Notes: generated by a model from the letters alone, not told the origin. Positions 27,239 through 36,769 are shown, counted from the stretch's first letter. The stretch is 36,885 nt of DNA from Alphaproteobacteria bacterium (GCA_021413445.1 JAIOQI010000011.1:1-36885), one strand, 5' to 3'. Made by a program: numbers and translations.

Positions 27239-28864
27239 ATGGCTTTATTGGAAATAAAAAACCTTTCCGTCGATTTCAGAAATGGCCAGCAAATTACGCA
27301 CGCGGTCAAAGGCGTTTCCCTCGAGATTGAAAAAGGCGAGATCCTGGCGGTGGTGGGCGAATCCGGCTCCGGCAAGTCGGTGACGGCGCTATCCGTGCTG
27401 CAACTGCTGCCTTATCCGATTGCGGTGCATCCCTCCGGCTCCATCAAGTTCAGGGGCGAGGAGCTAGTCGGCGCGCCGGATGTAACCTTGCGCGGCATCC
27501 GCGGCAACAAGGTGGCGATGATCTTCCAGGAGCCGATGACTTCGCTCAACCCGCTGCACACCATCGAAAAGCAGATCGCCGAAGTGCTGTTCATCCACAA
27601 GCGCATGGCGCCCGCCGCCGCGCGCACGCGGGTGATTGAGCTGCTGAACCTGGTGGGGCTGGAAAAGCTGACCCAGCGCCTGAATGCCTATCCGCACGAG
27701 CTTTCCGGCGGGCAGCGGCAGCGGGTGATGATTGCGATGGCGCTGGCCAACGAGCCGGACCTGCTGATCGCCGACGAGCCGACGACGGCGGTGGACGTGA
27801 CGGTGCAGGCGCAGCTGTTGAAGCTTCTTAAAGACCTGCAAAAGAAAACCGGCATGGCGGTGATGCTCATCACCCACGACCTGAGCATCGTCCGCAAAAT
27901 GGCCGACCGCGTCGCCGTCATGTATCAGGGCGAGCTGGTCGAGTACGAAAAAACCGAGAAGCTGTTCACCACCCCGGCACATGCCTACACGCAGATGCTG
28001 CTTGCCGCCCAGCCGAGCGGCACGCCGCAGCCGTTTGACAAAAAACTCCCGGCAATCTTCCATGCCGAACAGCTGAAAGTGCATTTCCCGATCAAGGCCG
28101 GCATTTTTCACCGCACCGTCGATTACGTGAAGGCGGTCGATGGGATTGACATCGACATCCGCCCCGGCCAGACGGTCGGCGTGGTGGGCGAGTCCGGCTC
28201 CGGCAAGACGACGCTGGGGCTGGCGCTGCTGCGGCTGATCCAGAGCCAGGGCGTGATCCGTTTTGACGGCAAGCCGCTCGATACGATGGCGGCCAACGAC
28301 ATCCGCCCCTTCCGCAAGGATATGCAGATCGTGTTCCAGGACCCTTACGGCTCGCTGTCGCCGCGCCTGTCGGTGGTGCAGATCATCGAGGAGGGGCTGC
28401 TGGTGCATTACACCGGCCTCTCCGCCGCCGAACGCGAGAAGATGGTTATCGATGTCATGAAGGAAGTGGGCCTCGATCCCGCCACGCGCAACCGCTATCC
28501 GCACGAGTTTTCCGGCGGGCAGCGGCAGCGCATCGCCATCGCGCGGGCGATGGTACTCAACCCGAAATTCGTGATCCTCGACGAGCCGACCTCGGCGCTG
28601 GATATGTCGGTGCAGGCGCAGATCATCGACCTGCTGCGCAACCTGCAGCAAAAGCACAACCTCGCCTATATGTTCATCAGCCACGACCTGCGCGTGATCA
28701 GGGCCATCTCGCACCAGGTGATCGTGATGAAAAACGGCAAAGTGGTCGAAAGCGGCGACGCCAAGCAGATTTTCGACAACCCGCGCGAAGCCTATACCAA
28801 GACCCTGATCGCCGCGGCGCTGAATATCGAAGTGGCGGGGAACGGCAATAATCACGCGGCTTAA
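27239..28864 (+). CDS. yejF: Dual ATP-binding protein YejF
   Basis: A 541-residue protein with two fused ABC ATPase domains that energise the YejBE permease. Domain 1 has Walker A GESGSGKS (about 40-47), signature LSGGQRQR and Walker B LLIADEP. Domain 2 (from about 275) repeats these as [16 protein letters not shown] and FVILDEP. Each domain carries the C-terminal peptide-transporter tail ([34 protein letters not shown]). All catalytic motifs are intact. It is the last gene of the operon and ends beside a palindromic repeat. Confidence 0.95.
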   Translation: MALLEIKNLSVDFRNGQQITHAVKGVSLEIEKGEILAVVGESGSGKSVTALSVLQLLPYPIAVHPSGSIKFRGEELVGAPDVTLRGIRGNKVAMIFQEPMTSLNPLHTIEKQIAEVLFIHKRMAPAAARTRVIELLNLVGLEKLTQRLNAYPHELSGGQRQRVMIAMALANEPDLLIADEPTTAVDVTVQAQLLKLLKDLQKKTGMAVMLITHDLSIVRKMADRVAVMYQGELVEYEKTEKLFTTPAHAYTQMLLAAQPSGTPQPFDKKLPAIFHAEQLKVHFPIKAGIFHRTVDYVKAVDGIDIDIRPGQTVGVVGESGSGKTTLGLALLRLIQSQGVIRFDGKPLDTMAANDIRPFRKDMQIVFQDPYGSLSPRLSVVQIIEEGLLVHYTGLSAAEREKMVIDVMKEVGLDPATRNRYPHEFSGGQRQRIAIARAMVLNPKFVILDEPTSALDMSVQAQIIDLLRNLQQKHNLAYMFISHDLRVIRAISHQVIVMKNGKVVESGDAKQIFDNPREAYTKTLIAAALNIEVAGNGNNHAA

Positions 28865-28873
28865 CAGCTTTTT

Positions 28874-28951
28874 GTCATCCTGAGGCGAAGCCGAAGGATC
28901 TCCCTTATTTATAAAAATAAAAGGGAGATTCTTCGCTGCGCTCAGAATGAC
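28874..28951. repeat. Palindromic repeat between convergent operons, possible terminator
   Basis: The left end, GTCATCCTGAGGCGAAGCCG (28874 onward), and the right end, minus strand GTCATTCTGAGCGCAGCGAA, form inverted ends. The centre is a second strong hairpin, GATCTCCCTT with AAGGGAGATT around an AT-rich loop. It lies between yejF (stop 28864) and the convergent oxidoreductase (stop 28981) and could end both transcripts. A single GGATGAC follows at 28964-28970. Confidence 0.8.
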
Positions 28952-28980
28952 AAGAGGATGCCCGGGATGACAAGCAAGGA

Positions 28981-31900
28981 TCAAGCCGCCCGCTGCGTCC
29001 CCTTCGGCGGGTTGGCGAATTTCGCCAGCAGTTCCGCCTCTTTTTTCCGTGCCTCCACCAGGTGCTCTTCCTTCACATGGCCGTAGCCGCGGATGTGCTC
29101 GGGGATGGCGGCGATCTCGGCGGCGATGGCGTAATTGGCGGCGGTAAGGGCGGGCAGCAGGTCTTCAATCGTCTTTTTATAGTCCTTGATGAGTTGGCGC
29201 TCCATGCGGCGCTCGGCGGAATAGCCGAAAATATCCAGCGGCGTGCCGCGCAGCCGCTTGAACTGCGCCAGGAACTGGAAGGCGTTCATCATCCAGGGGC
29301 CGAATTCCTTCTTGACGAGATGTCCGGTGAGGGGGTCGCGCTTGGCGAAGAGCGGCGGCGCGAGGTTGAACTTCAGCTTGATGTCGCCCTCGAAGCTGTG
29401 CCGGAGCTGCGCCATGAACTGCCCGTCGGTGTAGAGCCGCGCCACTTCGTACTCGTCCTTATAGGCCATCAGCTTGTAGTAATAGCGGGCGACGGCTTCG
29501 GTGAGCGCTCCTTGCTGGCCGTTCAGCTTTTCATCGGCGGCGGAAACCGTCTCGACGAAGTTTTTGTATTTTTTGGCGTAAGCGGCGCTCTGGTAGCCGA
29601 TCAGCGAGACGATGCGGCGCTCGATGATTTCCTTGAGCGTGGCGGAGATTTCGCGGTGGCGGTCGGAGCCGTCCGCCGCCTTGGGCGGCGTCGCCAGTTC
29701 TTCGACCTTGGCGGGGTTGAAGGCGGCGCGGCGGCCCCAGATGAAGGCCTGCTGGTTCATCCTGATGCTGGCGCCATTCAGCTCGATGGCGCGCATGATG
29801 GCGTCCTGGCTGATCGGGATTATGCCTTTCTGGTAGGCGTAGCCCAGCACGAACATGTTGGTGGCGATGGAATCGCCGAGCAGGGCGGTCGCCAGGTGCG
29901 TGGCGTTCAGCGTCGATAGGTTTTCCTCGCCGCAGAGCTTCGCGACGGAGGAGACGATCTGTTCGCCGGGGATTTTCCAGTCCGGGCTGTTGGTGAATTC
30001 GCCGGTCTGCGCCTTGTGGGTGTTGAGGATGACCTTCGTTTTCCCCTGCCGGATCTTGGAGAGGCAGTCGCCGTCGGCGGTGACCAGGATGTCGCAGCCG
30101 AGGATGGCCGTCGCGCCGGCGGTGCCGAGGCGGACGGTGTTGATGTCGGCGGGCGTCCTGGCAATGCGGATGTGGCTGGTGACGGCGCCGCCCTTCTGGG
30201 CGAGGCCGGTCTGGTCCATGGTGGTCGCGCCCTTGCCCTCGAGGTGCGCGGCCATGGCGACGATGGCGCCGATGGTGACGACGACGGTGCCGCCGATGCC
30301 GGTGACGAGAATGGCTTCCGGCGTGCCGAGATTGCTCAAAACAGGTTCCGGCATGTCCCTGAAGAAGCCGTCAACGCCGTTGCCGAGCTGGGCGGCTTCC
30401 GGCTTTTTCAGCCCGCCGCCGAGGACGGTGACAAAACTCGGGCAGAAGCCTTTGACGCAGGAATAGTCCTTGTTGCAGCTCGACTGGTCGATCTGCCGCT
30501 TGCGGCCGAATTCGGTTTCCACCGGCGCGATGGACAGGCAGTTGGATTTTTTGCCGCAGTCGCCGCAGCCTTCGCAGACGCGCTCGTTGATGATGATGCG
30601 CTTGGCGGGATCTTCCATCAGCCCACGCTTGCGGCGGCGGCGTTTTTCGGCGGCGCAGGTCTGGTCGTAGATGAGGATGGTGACGCCGGGGATGTCGCGC
30701 AGCTGGCGCTGGACCTGGTCGAGCTTGTCGCGGTGATGGACCTGCGTGCCGGCCGGGAAGTTCGGGTTTTTGCCGTATTTCCACGGCTCGTCGGTGACGA
30801 TATGGATGGTCTTGGCGCCTTCGGCAAAGACCTGCTGCGCGATCATCTCGACGCTGAGCGGGCCATCGACGTGCTGGCCGCCGGTCATGGCGACGGCGTC
30901 GTTGTAGAGGATCTTGTAGGTGATGTTGATGTTGGCGGCGATGGCGGCGCGGATGGCGAGCAGCCCGGAATGGAAATAGGTGCCGTCGCCGAGGTTGGTG
31001 AAAACGTGCTTTTCGGAGGTGAAGGGCGACTGCCCGATCCACGGCGTGCCTTCGCCGCCCATCTGGGTGAACATCACGGTCCTGCGGTCCATCCACATCG
31101 CCATGTAGTGACAGCCGATGCCGGCGAGGGCGCGGCTGCCTTCCGGCACGACGGTCGAGGTGTTGTGCGGGCAGCCGGAGCAGTAGTAGGGCATGCGCAC
31201 CACGGGGGCCGACCTGCTCCTCAGCCCAAAGCTCTGTTCGGTGGCCTTCAGGCGCTCCTCGAAGGAGGTGGTGTCGGTCAGGGGCTTCAGCCGCTGGATC
31301 AGCACATTGGCGATCTGCGGCGGCGAGAGCTCGTAGTTTTCGGGGAGCAGCGGGGCGCCCTTTTCGTCATACTTGCCGATGACGCGCGGGCGCTTGTCGG
31401 CATCGAGGTTGAACAGGATGCGCTTGATCTGCTCCTCGATCAGGCCACGCTTTTCCTCGATCACCAGGATTTCCCCGACCTGCTCGGCGAGGCGGCGGAT
31501 GCCGTGGTCCTCCAGCGGCCAGACAAGGGCGACTTTGTAAACGACGATGCCCAGCTCCTCGGCGCGGCTTTTCGAGATGCCGAGGTCTTCCAGCGCCTGC
31601 ATCGTGTCCATGAAGCTCTTGCCGGTGGCGACGATAGCGAGGCGCTTTTTCGCGGGGTTGATGATGTATTTATCGAGGCCGTTGGCGCGGGCATAGGCGC
31701 GGGCGGCAGGAAGCTTGAAGTTAATCAGGCGCTCCTCCTGCGCGACGGGCGGGTCGTACCAGCGGATATTGAGCCCCTCCGGCGGCATGTCGAAATCGGC
31801 GGGTGTCTTGAAATCGATCCCGAAGGGGTCGGAGAAAACGGAGGCCGAGCTGTCGGAAAATTCGCTGATGACCTTGAACCCCGTCCAGCAGCCGGAATAG

Positions 31901-32487
31901 CGCGACATGGCGATGCCGTGCAGGCCGAGGTTCAGCGCATCCTCGATCCCCGCCGGGTGCAGCACGGGGATCATGCAGTGGATGAAGGCATGCTCCGACT
32001 GGTGGGGCAGGGTGGAGGATTTGCAGGCATGGTCGTCGCCGGCCAGCGCCAGCACGCCGCCGAATTTGGAGGTGCCGGCGGCATTGGCGTGTTTCAGGGC
32101 GTCCGTCGAGCGATCGACGCCGGGGCCTTTGCCATACCACATGCCGACCACGCCGTCATATTGTGCGCCGGGGCCGAGGTTCAGCTGCTGGCTGCCCCAG
32201 ACGGCGGTGGCGCCCAGGTCCTCGTTCACGCCGGGGGAGAATTTTATATAGTGCTCATCGAGGTACTTTTTGGCCGAATTGAGCGCCATGTCCAGCGCGC
32301 CCAGGGGGGAGCCGCGGTAGCCGGAAATGAAGGTGCCGGTCTTGAGGTTGCGCGAGACATCGAGCTGGTTCTGCATGATCGGGATGCGCACCAGCGCCTG
32401 CAGGCCATTCAGGTAGATGCGGCCCGATTTCTCGGTGTACTTGTCATCCAGCGTGACGTCGCGGCGCATGTCTTTGCTTGCCCCCAT
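28981..32487 (-). CDS. Indolepyruvate ferredoxin oxidoreductase, fused subunits
   Basis: A 1168-residue cytoplasmic thiamine-diphosphate, iron-sulfur enzyme that oxidatively decarboxylates aryl-pyruvates from aromatic amino acids to acyl-CoA, passing electrons to ferredoxin. In order: a pyrimidine-binding domain (IFISGYRGSPLGALDMAL-like start), a thiamine-diphosphate domain near 450-560 (GIGCHYMAMWMDRR and LYNDAVAMTGGQ), a cysteine cluster near 640 (CEGCGDCGKKSNC, then CNKDYSCVKGFC) for a 4Fe-4S centre, and the gamma-type domain near 729 (VTGIGGTVVVTIGAI, MDQTGLAQKGGAVTSHIRI). This is the single-chain form found in proteobacteria. Start at 32487 gives MGASKDMRRD; Met7 at 32469 is an equally possible start. 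Confidence 0.93.
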   Translation of the reverse strand: MGASKDMRRDVTLDDKYTEKSGRIYLNGLQALVRIPIMQNQLDVSRNLKTGTFISGYRGSPLGALDMALNSAKKYLDEHYIKFSPGVNEDLGATAVWGSQQLNLGPGAQYDGVVGMWYGKGPGVDRSTDALKHANAAGTSKFGGVLALAGDDHACKSSTLPHQSEHAFIHCMIPVLHPAGIEDALNLGLHGIAMSRYSGCWTGFKVISEFSDSSASVFSDPFGIDFKTPADFDMPPEGLNIRWYDPPVAQEERLINFKLPAARAYARANGLDKYIINPAKKRLAIVATGKSFMDTMQALEDLGISKSRAEELGIVVYKVALVWPLEDHGIRRLAEQVGEILVIEEKRGLIEEQIKRILFNLDADKRPRVIGKYDEKGAPLLPENYELSPPQIANVLIQRLKPLTDTTSFEERLKATEQSFGLRSRSAPVVRMPYYCSGCPHNTSTVVPEGSRALAGIGCHYMAMWMDRRTVMFTQMGGEGTPWIGQSPFTSEKHVFTNLGDGTYFHSGLLAIRAAIAANINITYKILYNDAVAMTGGQHVDGPLSVEMIAQQVFAEGAKTIHIVTDEPWKYGKNPNFPAGTQVHHRDKLDQVQRQLRDIPGVTILIYDQTCAAEKRRRRKRGLMEDPAKRIIINERVCEGCGDCGKKSNCLSIAPVETEFGRKRQIDQSSCNKDYSCVKGFCPSFVTVLGGGLKKPEAAQLGNGVDGFFRDMPEPVLSNLGTPEAILVTGIGGTVVVTIGAIVAMAAHLEGKGATTMDQTGLAQKGGAVTSHIRIARTPADINTVRLGTAGATAILGCDILVTADGDCLSKIRQGKTKVILNTHKAQTGEFTNSPDWKIPGEQIVSSVAKLCGEENLSTLNATHLATALLGDSIATNMFVLGYAYQKGIIPISQDAIMRAIELNGASIRMNQQAFIWGRRAAFNPAKVEELATPPKAADGSDRHREISATLKEIIERRIVSLIGYQSAAYAKKYKNFVETVSAADEKLNGQQGALTEAVARYYYKLMAYKDEYEVARLYTDGQFMAQLRHSFEGDIKLKFNLAPPLFAKRDPLTGHLVKKEFGPWMMNAFQFLAQFKRLRGTPLDIFGYSAERRMERQLIKDYKKTIEDLLPALTAANYAIAAEIAAIPEHIRGYGHVKEEHLVEARKKEAELLAKFANPPKGTQRAA

Positions 32488-32558
32488 GGCGAGTGTTTAA
32501 GCCAAGAGTCAGGGTAGAGGCGCTGGGGGCTTTGAGCAACTTAATTTCGCAGATTTAT

Positions 32559-33494
32559 TTACATAGCGTGGCGTACATTATCCCAATAGGGGCCGTGCAG
32601 GGACAGGCGGCGCTTGTCGGTGGCAAGGTGAATCTTCCCATCTAAAAAGGCCTGTAGCGCGACCTTGCCCCATTTGGTCATGGCGGGGGAGCGGGCGGAA
32701 AAAACCTGTTCTGCAAATTTCCTTAACGGCTGATCGTTTTTGACGTCGTCTGCAACGCCCTTGAGTTTGTTGAAGTGGTAGGAGAGGGACTTCAGCTCTT
32801 TTCCGGTGATGGAGCCTTTTGACCCTATATACGCCGCCATGCTGGCGATTTCTAAGGGCTTCAGGGTTTTGAAGTCAAACTGATTTTTGAAGGAGAGGGC
32901 TGTTTCGAGGGCCTGGCTGGTAAAATGCGCGGCATCCTGGTTGATGAAAGCCAATGCGGCGCGCCGCTGCATCAGGGTCTCTATGGTATAGGTTTGAGTA
33001 CCGTATCTCTGGAAGTGTCTCAGGGCGGCATAGACGTCCGCAGTCGATTCACACCTGACGTTGTGGCCATGCGCATTGGGAATAAGGGCGTGCGCCAGTT
33101 CATGGTCGAAAACAAGGTGTTGGTTTTGCGCTACATTGCGTTTCTCCTCCAAAGCGCTCTGTAGGTCTTTTTCAAGGTAAAGCAGAAGGAAATAAACCTC
33201 TTTTTTCCCGATTTTCAGCTGCATGCAGCTGGACGATTTTTCGTCCTTGTGGCGATGGACTTCGGTGTTCAGGTCTTCCCTGATGCTGTCGTTGCCATTA
33301 ATGGCGGCGAGGATACGGGTGCGGCCTTCGGGATCCGGGTAGATAATGTTATGCGCGTTCACATCGACGAAGAAAACGCTGCCGTCGATATGCGGGAACA
33401 TCTCATAGGCTTCAGCCACGGCGCGATCAAAGTCAAAAGCGGATTTTTGTCCGTTTTGGAAAGATTTTTTCAGGCTTTTGGTAACTTTTGCCAT
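32559..33494 (-). CDS. Unknown protein with HExxH metallopeptidase-like motif
   Basis: A 311-residue protein I do not recognise. The N-terminus is basic, without a signal peptide. Residues 131-135 read HELAH within LVFDHELAHALIPNAHGHN, and 13 residues on comes ESTAD (Glu149, Asp153), an arrangement like gluzincin zinc peptidases in which the Glu is the third ligand. The remainder is mostly helical and ends HGPYWDNVRHAM. Upstream of the motif are mixed strands, including SVFFVDVNAHNIIYPDPEGR. It lies 61 nt after the secreted subtilase gene and 71 nt before the oxidoreductase, all on the minus strand, so it may be cotranscribed with the subtilase. The ribosome site is weak. A peptidase, or a scaffold derived from one, are both possible. 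Confidence 0.7.
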   Translation of the reverse strand: MAKVTKSLKKSFQNGQKSAFDFDRAVAEAYEMFPHIDGSVFFVDVNAHNIIYPDPEGRTRILAAINGNDSIREDLNTEVHRHKDEKSSSCMQLKIGKKEVYFLLLYLEKDLQSALEEKRNVAQNQHLVFDHELAHALIPNAHGHNVRCESTADVYAALRHFQRYGTQTYTIETLMQRRAALAFINQDAAHFTSQALETALSFKNQFDFKTLKPLEIASMAAYIGSKGSITGKELKSLSYHFNKLKGVADDVKNDQPLRKFAEQVFSARSPAMTKWGKVALQAFLDGKIHLATDKRRLSLHGPYWDNVRHAM

Positions 33495-33555
33495 GGATTC
33501 GCTCTGTTGTGATAATAAAGTTATACATAACCGTCACAAAAGAGTCAAGTATTAC

Positions 33556-35862
33556 TTAGAACGATGTCGAAAAGCTGAGCATCGCCGCGGCATCCCGGTT
33601 GCCGGAGATGTTGTCGGCATCGTCCCGGTAGGAGAGCCTGAAGCCGACCGTGGCGCCGCTTTCCAGCGGGCGTTGGTAGTTCAGGCCGAAACTCGTCTCG
33701 CTGCCGGAGGGCGCCAGGTTGACCCGGCTGCTGCTCATCACCGCATTGCCGTCGTCATCCGTGCCGGTCGGCACATTGATATTCGCCGAGCCCGCATAAA
33801 CCCGCAGCGGCTTTTTGAAGGAAAGGCCGAGGTTGTCGGAGACCCCGGTCAGGTTTTCCTTGTTCAGTACCGTGCTGAAACCGGCGCTCATGATCCGTGA
33901 GGTGCCGGTCACCAGGCTGTTGCTGTTTTTTGACCCGCTGGTGGAGGCGGCGACCGTGTCCATCCCGAAACTATAGCCGTCGCCAAGATCAACGCTGGCG
34001 CCAACGCCGAAAGACATGGTCGTGGTCTCGCCCAGGCTGAGATACCCGCCGCCGACCGATCCCAGCAGCATGCCGTCTTCCTTCAGGAACGCGCTGGACA
34101 GGGAAAATGTCCAGCCTTCCGTGGTGCGCATCGTGTAACTGGCGGCCATGCCTTGCGCTGTCGGGTGTTCGCCGGTCAGGGAGGTGAATCCCGTCGATTC
34201 AGAATCCATGCCGCCGACGGCCAGGCGGGAGCGGCTGTTCAGGTCCATGCCGAAGGCCATGAAGTTGGCGTCCGAGGCCAGCCCTAAAAGGTTGCCGGCC
34301 ATTGAATCTTCATTGTTGAAAAACGCCGTCTTGCCGCCCCAGCGGGCGTCATTGAACGACAGCGCGGCATTGGCGCCGTGGCCGAGGCCGAGATAAGCCC
34401 CTTCTTTTTGCTGAAGGGCCAGCGACCATTCGCTTTGCGGAGGCTGGGCGGGATCCACGATCAGGCCGGTGCTGGGGGCGTAACGGTCCGACAGAACCGA
34501 TACGGCGTTCGGATTTTGCTCTGTGGCGGAGAATGAGGCCGCAAACCAGGTGCCGTCGCCATTGTCGGTGAAGGTGCGCGCGTTGGCCCCGGTCTGGCCC
34601 TGCACCCGGGCCGAGGCCAGGGAGGTTGTCGCCGGGTCCAGGATGGACGAGGAACCGTGGATGGAAAAGTCGCGGCTGTAATCATCATAGGCGACTGCCT
34701 TCGAGAGGGCGCCGGAAATGCCGGACGCGTTGCCCAACGCGCCGTTCGGGATCAGCGTCGCGTTGTTCGCCGATACATTCTGCCCGTTTACCGGCACCGT
34801 CAGCGCGCCGACCGGGTTGAAGGCATTGTCGATGCGCAGGAAGCCGGATCCGTAGGTGGTGTCCACGCCTTTTTTTCCGAGATCCTGAGCGCTGGATAAA
34901 AGTATTTTCTGGATGTTGCCGTTGGCGAGCAGAAAGGGCCAGCGCGCCGCCAGCAGGCCGGCGGCGCCGGCAACCTGCGGCGCCGACATCGACGTCCCTG
35001 ACATCTGCGTCATGTAGTTGTAGGCCCCGTTCGGATGATAATTGCTGGCGCCCCAGATTTTTTCCCCGTCTGCCATCATCCACAGGGAGGAGAAGCTGTA
35101 AAATTTATTGGTGGTGGAGATTAACCCGCCGGTGCCGGGCGTGTTGCTGAAAGTGCTCACGCTTTTCTTAAGATTTGTTGACCCCGTAAAAATCAGGCGC
35201 TGGATGGCGGCATCGGTAAAGCCGTAAATCTTCGCGTTGCTCAACAGGGCCTGCTTGCTGTTTCCGCCGGCGAAAACAATGATGGCGTTTTTTGAAGCCG
35301 CATAGTTGATGGCGGTGATGATGTTCGCCGTCGGCACGAAAGTCAGGCTGAGGTTGAGGACGTTGGCCCCATGATCGACGGCGTAGGTGATGCCCTCTGC
35401 GACGTCATAGACGTAACCGGAACCTTTGGCGTCCAAAACCTTCACCGGCAGAATCGTGGCGGCGGGGGCGATGCCGACCATGCCATAGGTGCGCAGATCC
35501 CCCGCAATCTCGCTGGCGACGAAGCTGCCGTGGCCGTTATCGTCCGTCGTTGCCATAGTCTTGCTACAGCCGTTTATAGTGCAGGCGGCATCGGTTGTAT
35601 TGACGCGTGACTGGAAGCCGACCCAGGGCGCGGCGACGCCCGTATCGATCACGCCGTAGGTGACCCCTGCGCCGTAATTCGCGCTCTTCCATATGGTATC
35701 GTTTAATCCCAGCAAACCGTTCTGGGGTGAATAGGCATATTGATAGGCTGCTGCGGAAGATACCTGCGGAGCAGAAGCGACTAATCCGAGGGCGAAAGCG
35801 CAAGGGATGATCTCCTTGCGGAAAGTGGCGACGCAGCTATAAAACTTGCTTTCTCTTATCAT
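33556..35862 (-). CDS. Secreted subtilisin-like (S8) serine protease with outer-membrane-like C-terminus
   Basis: A 768-residue predicted exported protease. The start ATG at 35860-35862 has AAGGA about 9 nt upstream and opens a signal peptide with a hydrophobic core around IIPCAFALGLVASA (cleavage near SSA-A). The subtilase triad is Asp73 (YGVIDTGV), His111 (NGHGSFVAS) and Ser291 (GTSMSAPQVAGAAGLLAARWP), with oxyanion Asn201 (AGGNS). No pro-domain is evident before the catalytic region. From about 380 to 768 the chain is Gly/Ser/Asn-rich with alternating strands (GRLAVGGMDSESTG-like, YSFGMDTVAAS) and ends in FSTSF with a terminal Phe, as in beta-barrel proteins. It therefore resembles an autotransporter or a surface-anchored protease, although the barrel is not proved. 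Confidence 0.85.
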   Translation of the reverse strand: MIRESKFYSCVATFRKEIIPCAFALGLVASAPQVSSAAAYQYAYSPQNGLLGLNDTIWKSANYGAGVTYGVIDTGVAAPWVGFQSRVNTTDAACTINGCSKTMATTDDNGHGSFVASEIAGDLRTYGMVGIAPAATILPVKVLDAKGSGYVYDVAEGITYAVDHGANVLNLSLTFVPTANIITAINYAASKNAIIVFAGGNSKQALLSNAKIYGFTDAAIQRLIFTGSTNLKKSVSTFSNTPGTGGLISTTNKFYSFSSLWMMADGEKIWGASNYHPNGAYNYMTQMSGTSMSAPQVAGAAGLLAARWPFLLANGNIQKILLSSAQDLGKKGVDTTYGSGFLRIDNAFNPVGALTVPVNGQNVSANNATLIPNGALGNASGISGALSKAVAYDDYSRDFSIHGSSSILDPATTSLASARVQGQTGANARTFTDNGDGTWFAASFSATEQNPNAVSVLSDRYAPSTGLIVDPAQPPQSEWSLALQQKEGAYLGLGHGANAALSFNDARWGGKTAFFNNEDSMAGNLLGLASDANFMAFGMDLNSRSRLAVGGMDSESTGFTSLTGEHPTAQGMAASYTMRTTEGWTFSLSSAFLKEDGMLLGSVGGGYLSLGETTTMSFGVGASVDLGDGYSFGMDTVAASTSGSKNSNSLVTGTSRIMSAGFSTVLNKENLTGVSDNLGLSFKKPLRVYAGSANINVPTGTDDDGNAVMSSSRVNLAPSGSETSFGLNYQRPLESGATVGFRLSYRDDADNISGNRDAAAMLSFSTSF

Positions 35863-35906
35863 AAACAGATTCCTTCTGATTGACAGAGTCTCGTTAATTA
35901 ATTCAT

Positions 35907-35929
35907 CCTTAAATATTAGCTATTTAAGG
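35907..35929. promoter_or_regulatory. Perfect 9-bp inverted repeat upstream of the S8 protease
   Basis: CCTTAAATA and TATTTAAGG are separated by 5 nt (TTAGC). It sits 45 nt upstream of the protease start codon, where an operator would be expected. No T-run follows on the protease strand, so it is not a terminator in that direction. The binding factor is unknown. Confidence 0.5.
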
Positions 35930-36147
35930 GGGTGTTCTTGATGTTAAGGATAAGCCAGAAAGATTAAGAAAATGTTTCGCCGTGTGGAAAATCACCGCAA
36001 ACGCATTTTATGATAAAAGACTGTTGCCATATCTTTTTTGCGACACGGCCATCGGCGAGATTATGTCGTATAAAATGAAATTATGGAGAATGGCCGCGCG
36101 GGCTATGTCCGCAGTTAGGGAATCGGCTTATGTGTTGTTATTATGCT

Positions 36148-36167
36148 TTAAATATCAGGCGATTTAA
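36148..36167. promoter_or_regulatory. Second TTAAAT/ATTTAA inverted repeat in the same spacer
   Basis: TTAAAT and ATTTAA with an 8-nt centre (ATCAGGCG). The left arm and what follows (TTAAATATCAG) resemble the first repeat (TTAAATATTAG), and both right arms end ATTTAAG. It may be a second, weaker copy of the same site; chance in AT-rich DNA is possible. Confidence 0.35.
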
Positions 36168-36238
36168 GAGTTGGTATTATTATACCACATACTAACCATT
36201 TGATATTTAATAACTTAAAAAGAATTTTCACATTTCTA

Positions 36239-36267
36239 TTGACGACTCGAGCTGATTCCCGCATAAC
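36239..36267 (+). promoter_or_regulatory. Promoter of rplM-rpsI
   Basis: TTGACG (36239-36244), a 17-nt spacer and CATAAC (36262-36267) match sigma70 at 5/6 and 4/6. Transcription would begin near 36274, about 30 nt before the rplM ATG. A ribosome site AGGA lies at 36289-36292. Confidence 0.62.
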
Positions 36268-36302
36268 TCGGCGACTAAAAACGACAACAGGAAAAAAAGA
36301 TC

Positions 36303-36764
36303 ATGAAAACCTATTCAGCTAAACCGTCGGAAGTCGAGAAGAAGTGGCTTCTGATTGATGCAGAAGGCGTCACGCTCGGCCGTCTGGCCAGCCTTGTCGC
36401 CATGCGTTTGCGCGGCAAGCATAAAGCCATGTACACCCCGCATATCGATTGCGGCGATAATGTCATTATCATCAATGTGGAAAAAGTCCGCATTACCGGC
36501 AAGAAAAAGCAATTCGATATTTTCTACTGGCACACCGGTTACGCCGGCGGGATCAAGGGCCGTTCCAAAGGCCAGATTCTCGAAGGCAAGCATCCCGAGC
36601 GCGTCCTTGAAAACGCCGTCCGCCGCATGATGCCGAAGGACAGCGCTCTCGCCCGCGGCCAAATGACCTGCCTGCGCCTTTTTGCCGGCGCGAAGCACGA
36701 TCATGAAGCGCAAAAGCCCGAGATCGTCGATATCGGCGCGATGAACCCCAAGAATAAAAGGTAA
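36303..36764 (+). CDS. rplM: 50S ribosomal protein L13
   Basis: A 153-residue large-subunit protein that binds 23S rRNA early in assembly. The N-terminus [20 protein letters not shown], the central [20 protein letters not shown] and the [17 protein letters not shown] motif are diagnostic, as are [20 protein letters not shown] and [16 protein letters not shown]. Length is normal for alphaproteobacteria. It is followed 5 nt later by rpsI, the conserved pair. Confidence 0.97.
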   Translation: MKTYSAKPSEVEKKWLLIDAEGVTLGRLASLVAMRLRGKHKAMYTPHIDCGDNVIIINVEKVRITGKKKQFDIFYWHTGYAGGIKGRSKGQILEGKHPERVLENAVRRMMPKDSALARGQMTCLRLFAGAKHDHEAQKPEIVDIGAMNPKNKR

Positions 36765-36769
36765 TAACC

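Larger units (their letters stand above)
35863..36302. other. Divergent regulatory spacer between the S8 protease and rplM
   Basis: 440 nt without a supportable gene. It contains the rplM promoter, two AT-rich inverted repeats (35907-35929 and 36148-36167), and a 61-codon plus-strand frame (35982-36167) with no ribosome site or recognisable product. The sequence is clearly more AT-rich than the flanking genes. Confidence 0.6.

Noticed and set aside
27464..28984. 506-codon minus-strand frame opposite yejF
   Set aside because: Antisense shadow of a dual ABC ATPase; its N-terminal part is only translated repeat sequence.
30016..32517. 833-codon plus-strand open frame antisense to the indolepyruvate oxidoreductase
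   Set aside because: The opposite strand encodes a recognisable enzyme with intact cofactor motifs; the antisense product is Gly/Ala/Val/Asp-rich with no domain.
35982..36167. 61-codon plus-strand frame in the spacer before rplM
   Set aside because: No ribosome site, no recognisable product, and it overlaps a possible operator; composition looks non-coding.
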